Shown here one piece after another: positions 59,307 through 64,000 of a DNA stretch of 64,000 nt. Made by a program: the position numbers and the translations under genes. The DNA comes from Monosporascus cannonballus (taxonomy: Eukaryota > Ascomycota > Sordariomycetes > Xylariales), in the NCBI GenBank assembly GCA_004154925.1, contig QJNS01000026.1:186001-250000 (forward strand). The letters run 5' to 3'. Every line of letters starts with the position of its first letter. The stretch's first letter is position 1. The notes under the pieces are model-generated. The model ran no database searches and was not told the DNA's origin. It saw only the letters and a program-made list of their open reading frames with translations.

Positions 59307-61899
59307 GGTGCTGTTGCTATATTTTGATATTCAGGATTAGAGTGGGATGAGAGAATGGGGTTGAGAGCTCGAGCTGCAAATGACAAGAAAGGTTGTGTTG
59401 TTGCGGACGACTCCTTGGCATTGCTGCAAAAGACGTCATACGCATGTTGCATTGGGTTAGTTACCCTCCGGGTAAGGCTTCGCTGTTACAGGGATACCGT
59501 ATGCGCGGGATATGCACGCATGTCACACAGTAGAATTCCGGTCGCAGAGGTCGCATGACACGGTGGACGTGGGGTTGCATATTGCGATTCCTCCGATGCA
59601 CGTGTATCCCGTGGCGAGATGCTTACTCATAACTGTGGCCTGGCTATCCCCTTGGAGGCCATAAGGCGTTAGCGCTTACAATTTTTTGATGGTGTGTGAT
59701 ACTCTTTTTTATTCGCCCACACTGACCCAATCAACTTCTTCAGGAAAAGCTACTTTTAGCTACACCTATTTTGCGCTATGATACATGTATCAACACCGGT
59801 CATTATTACAAATTGCTATATCATATTCAGTATAACAAAACCTCATCTATCGAATTCGTTACCGATTTATAATATTATTATCTGTAACTTAAAACCCTAT
59901 GCGCCGAAAATCGCGATAAAAATATTCTAAATAAGCTTAATACCTTAAAACGGATTTTTCTAAGATTTTCCGGTATTAATAAATAAGGTTTTCCATATTA
60001 CTAATGCGAAAAAGGTTCGTTAAAGCTTTTTGCTGCTCGTTAAAAAGTAACCCGAAATATTAAATGGTTTTAGTAATTAGTTTTTTGCGAAAAATAATTA
60101 CGTTTTAATATGATTTTCATATAGGTTTATTTCATTTTTACAAAAAAAAAAGTAATTATTAACAATAACGTAAGATAAAAAGTTATACATAAAGGCCTGG
60201 ATTACGTTAGGCCGAAATTTATAATTCTATTTAAATTTAAATTTTCGTTAATTACTAAAATTAATACCGTTTATATTAAGATTATATTGATAAGCAATTT
60301 GAAATATTATAATCGTTTTTTTCTTTTAATTTTCCCAAAATTTGTAAGCAGTATTTTATATTTATTTTTTCCGAGTTTGTTCTAAATTGGTGGAAATTGT
60401 TTTTTCGCCGTTTATCTAATATTAAAATAAATTAAACGATAAAATTCCCCGCCTAAATAATTTAATTTATTTTATTAATAGGTAATAAAAATTTCATAAT
60501 GTAATTCAAAAGTAAGAAAGTACCTTTGGTATTTTTCAAATTAATGAATTACTTTATTTTTTTATATTCGTTTTATGTAGTAACCAGTATTATAAAACTT
60601 TTTTTGCGTAATTATAAAAATAAATATAACAACAAAATGGTATTAAAAATATATAGTATGGAATAAAGGTAAGGGAAGAATTGATCTTGATTAGTACAGA
60701 TAATTAATTTATATCACGATATAAAAAAGGATTGTCGCAATGACAAATTTAATCCGATTATATTAATGGTATTAAACCTTGATAATTAAAGTGGCAAAAA
60801 ATATATTAAGTGGTAATAGTAGAAGGTGATGACTAGGAGTTAAACTTATAGCGAAAAAGAACTCCTTAATATATATGCGAAACCCGGGCTTTCTGATCAG
60901 CCGAGCCTGATCATGGGCGTAACATCCCGCCCCACTTTAACATAAAAAATTATAAGTGCTTTTAAGCTTATCGACAAAAAAACAATTAATTGTTAAGTTA
61001 GATTTAAAAAATCGTTACCTTTTTTATCGTTTTTTTTCTTTTCGTTTGTAAAACATTAACAAGACCTCCGCCTTTACTTGGATAATGGCCTATTTATATT
61101 AAAAATAATCCGTAAAAAGCCAAAAGCCAGATTTTGAAGCCGGTATTATTAATTTTATTCCAAATAATATTAATAAAAATACCTTTTTATATTATTTTAC
61201 GATATACTTATTTACGTTAATATTATTCTTTAAAACGCAAAACTCGAAAGTTATTCGTTACATTTATTTAACTTATTTAATATAATGTTTGAAAAATAAC
61301 CTAAATTAACGTTCGTAATTTTAAATCCGAATTTTTCGGTAAAAGATTTATTTTTAATTTTGAAAAAAAAGCTAAAAATCGGTTAATACGGAGTATAATT
61401 CGAATTAATTTATTTCGCGTTAATTAACGTTTTTACAATTATATATTTAAATCAAAATAAAAAAATTAAATATATTTTTGATATACTTATTATATTATGA
61501 ATAATTTTTCAAAATAATTTCCTTTTCATTCGAGTTGGAAATTACTCGTTTATTATATTTATTTTTAATTTAAATAATATTAAATAAATTAATTTTTTTA
61601 GTAAAATAAATAATAAGAATTGTTTTTAAATTTTATCTTTATCGAAAATAAATAACTTAAAATAAATTTTAATTAATAAATTAAACCGTGTATTAAAGCG
61701 GAAAATAATTATATTTATAATGTTTTTTTATATACGTTAAAGTTTAATTATATTGTAAAAGTTTATGATTTTATTTTAACATTTGCAGCTTTCCGTTTCC
61801 GTCCCATTTTGCGTTAATTTTGTATTGAAAACTAATAGGAAATAAGGTGTTAAGCGGAAGGAAAAAACAGGAATATCGTTAACGTTAATACTGAAAATA
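59307..61899. other. Transition into AT-rich decayed DNA
   Basis: Up to about 59690 composition is normal and could include the old GMC promoter. From there it is RIP-like AT-rich DNA with no coding frame. A GC-richer patch at 60880-60945, reading TGTTACGCCCATGATCAGG on the minus strand, looks like an LTR edge, but I see no partner copy. Confidence 0.45.
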
Positions 61900-62200
61900 C
61901 CTTCGCATTCGCGTTTGTGGGCTGTAGCGCAACTTCGTGGGGCTTTAGTGGGCGTTTTTCGGGGCTATAGTTGGCTCAGTTTCCGTTTTAGGCCTAGAAC
62001 CTTCTGAAAAATTGTTAGCCGAGGCGTCTTGTGGCCTTCAAGGGGATAAAACATGCGCCTACTCTCTCTCGGAGTCCGCTGCCCTCACCGCGGTCGATGT
62101 CATGCTTTACCTCATCTTGATCAGGACCCCATTTTGGAGGTTGTGGCTGCGCCTGCGGCGCAGCAGCCGTAGCCACAGCTATAGCTTTTGATTAAGAAAT
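61900..62200. other. GC-rich relic inside AT-rich block
   Basis: About 300 bp of near-normal composition, with GGGGCTTTAGTGGGC and GGGGCTATAGTTGGC motifs on the left and a hairpin at 62146-62164. There is no coding frame. It may be the end of an unidentified transposon that escaped RIP. Confidence 0.45.
62146..62164. repeat. Perfect GC-rich hairpin
   Basis: GCTGCGCC and GGCGCAGC form 8-bp arms around a TGC loop. Just outside, GTGGCT (62143-62148) and AGCCAC (62171-62176) pair again imperfectly. Confidence 0.8.
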
Positions 62201-64000
62201 ATCTCAGGGGCCTAATGTATTAGTTAAATTCCTTTAAAAATAAGGTTTACAAAAATAACAAAACTTTTAAAATAGGGCCTGATAGCATATTATGATTTTT
62301 TCGTTCCGTTAAATACGTTTTTATACAAATTCGCAAAAATTATTAATATTAATTTTAATAATATATATTCATGATAAAATTTTTAATATTTTAATTTATA
62401 TAATTTAATATAAAATTAACATTTTTATTTTTAATATAATAATAGTTTTAATTAATACGATATAAAAATTATTATCATAAAAAAATAACTTAAACTTTTC
62501 AGTAATATATATTATATTTTTTTAATTTTTTTAGGCCAATAAAATAATAATATAACTATATATATGAAAATAATAATATATAAAATTTAAAATTACTTAT
62601 AATAAACTTTGAAATATTTTTTCTTAATTATTTAAATATAAATAATATATTTAAAAATTTAAAATAGATATTTTAAAATTTTAAATATTTAATTTTCCAA
62701 ATTAAAACATTTATTTTTATCTAATATTTTTACCGGTTTTTTGCCGATATAAACGTAATTAACCTATATATTAATATTATATATAGGGCCGATAATCTTA
62801 TAAATATTTTATGCCGTTAATTTATTTACTTTATATTAAGCGTTATATTTAATAAATAAGGCCGTATTTTACGAAAAAAAATAATTCGATATAATATATA
62901 ATCTGGTTTTCAAAAAACTTAATATTTTCTTTATTATTAAAATAAATTTTGAAAAACCTGTAATTATTTAAACCTTTTCGTTAATAATTAATTTAATTAT
63001 TATCCAAATCGTATTATTAATTAAATTAATAAAAAATGTCAAATTTCTATATTAATAATTCGATATTTTATTTTTATTTTAATATCTGTAAATACGAAAA
63101 AACGTAATGTAAAAATATTTAACTATATAATTACCGGATAATATAATTATATTATTTTTAATTTTAAATAAATATCGAATAATAAATTTTAAAGTAATAT
63201 ATTAAATTTTATTTTTAAATAATAATATAATTAAATTATTATTTATAAAATATACGTATTATTAAATTAAAAATATTTTCAATTTAAATATATTAATATT
63301 TATAATTTACGTTTTATTTTTTTATTTATATATATTAATTTAAATATATAATAAATATTAATAATATTATAAAATAAATCGTAAAATGTAATAAATTTTA
63401 TTAAATTAATAATTTAATTAAATATAATTATAAAATGGAAATCCAATGTTTTAATATTAATCATTTCGAAATTAATATTATTATTTTCTTTATATTTAAA
63501 AATTCATATTTAAATTAAAGATATTTAAATTTTTAATAATTAACATATTTGGGCTATTAAGTAATATCTTTTTAATTTAATGTAATAATTTATATTTCAT
63601 TATTAAAAGTATTATTTATATTAATAATTAAAAACAAATTATAAATATTTACAATTTTTTATTTAGGATTATAATAAATCGGGGGTATTCAGTACAAATT
63701 ATAAAAAGAATTATTAAATTTTATAATTCTAAAATATATTACGGAAATTAAATTTACATATATAATAATGTAAAATAATTAAATAGTTTTATTTGTATTA
63801 TTATATTTATTATTCTTTTTAAATTAAATATAATTATTCCGTATATTAATTAAATAACATAATAAAATATACCGCAAAGTATTTCCATTTAGGATTTATA
63901 ATAATAATTTAATTAAACGATTTGTAATTAAAAAAATTAAATATAATTAATTATAAATAAATTATATTATTTATATTTTATTAAGTGTTCGATAAATATA
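62201..64000. other. Extremely AT-rich DNA, no gene seen
   Basis: Almost pure A/T sequence with scattered CG and no open frame. Nothing recognisable remains. Confidence 0.6.

Overview
The window looks like a piece of a filamentous ascomycete (Pezizomycotina) chromosome. The genes have short GT..AG introns, mostly 55-100 nt. They include ORC2, a GEP4-type phosphatase, a GMC oxidoreductase, LysM proteins and a class V chitinase. Between GC-rich gene islands lie long AT-rich blocks whose transposon relics carry stops where conserved Gln codons stood (CAA/CAG to TAA/TAG). That is the mark of repeat-induced point mutation (RIP). No species is assigned.

Layout. 1-1.75 kb: AT-rich decayed DNA. 2.15-14.6 kb: a chitin-biology island. 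It holds a five-LysM secreted effector (-), a second secreted LysM protein with a Cys-rich N-terminal half (-), a large subgroup-C-type GH18 chitinase with hevein domains (+), and an ankyrin-repeat protein (-). The second LysM gene and the chitinase are divergent and share a 660 bp promoter region. The arrangement resembles the killer-toxin-like chitinase/LysM clusters of other fungi: one enzyme that binds and cuts chitin, and LysM proteins that mask chitin or its fragments.

15.66-44.79 kb: a nested, RIP-degraded transposon block. One Ty3/gypsy family is present four times. Copy A (-) is split by copy B (-, 17381-24465, TSD GTTAT). Copy D (+, truncated) interrupts A. A large hAT-like element with palindromic subterminal repeats (28667-44793) interrupts D. 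Copy C (+, 35846-43151, TSD ATAAC/ATAAT) sits inside the hAT-like element. Copies A, B and C share an extra coding frame antisense to gag-pol, between pol and the 3' LTR. Comparing the copies shows it was a real Gln/Glu/Lys-rich protein before RIP. This is the most novel observation here.

44.8-59.3 kb: a second gene island. It holds a CinA-C fragment cut off at the transposon border, a GFA-family protein, two low-complexity proteins (one spanning an assembly gap with poly-G/poly-C edges), ORC2 divergent from GEP4, a small Myb/SANT-like protein with a 17-bp minisatellite in its first intron, CutC, and a GMC oxidoreductase pseudogene. 59.7-64 kb: AT-rich decayed DNA with one GC-rich relic carrying a strong hairpin.

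Exon borders were placed by eye from splice signals and frame. No searches or calculations were run.
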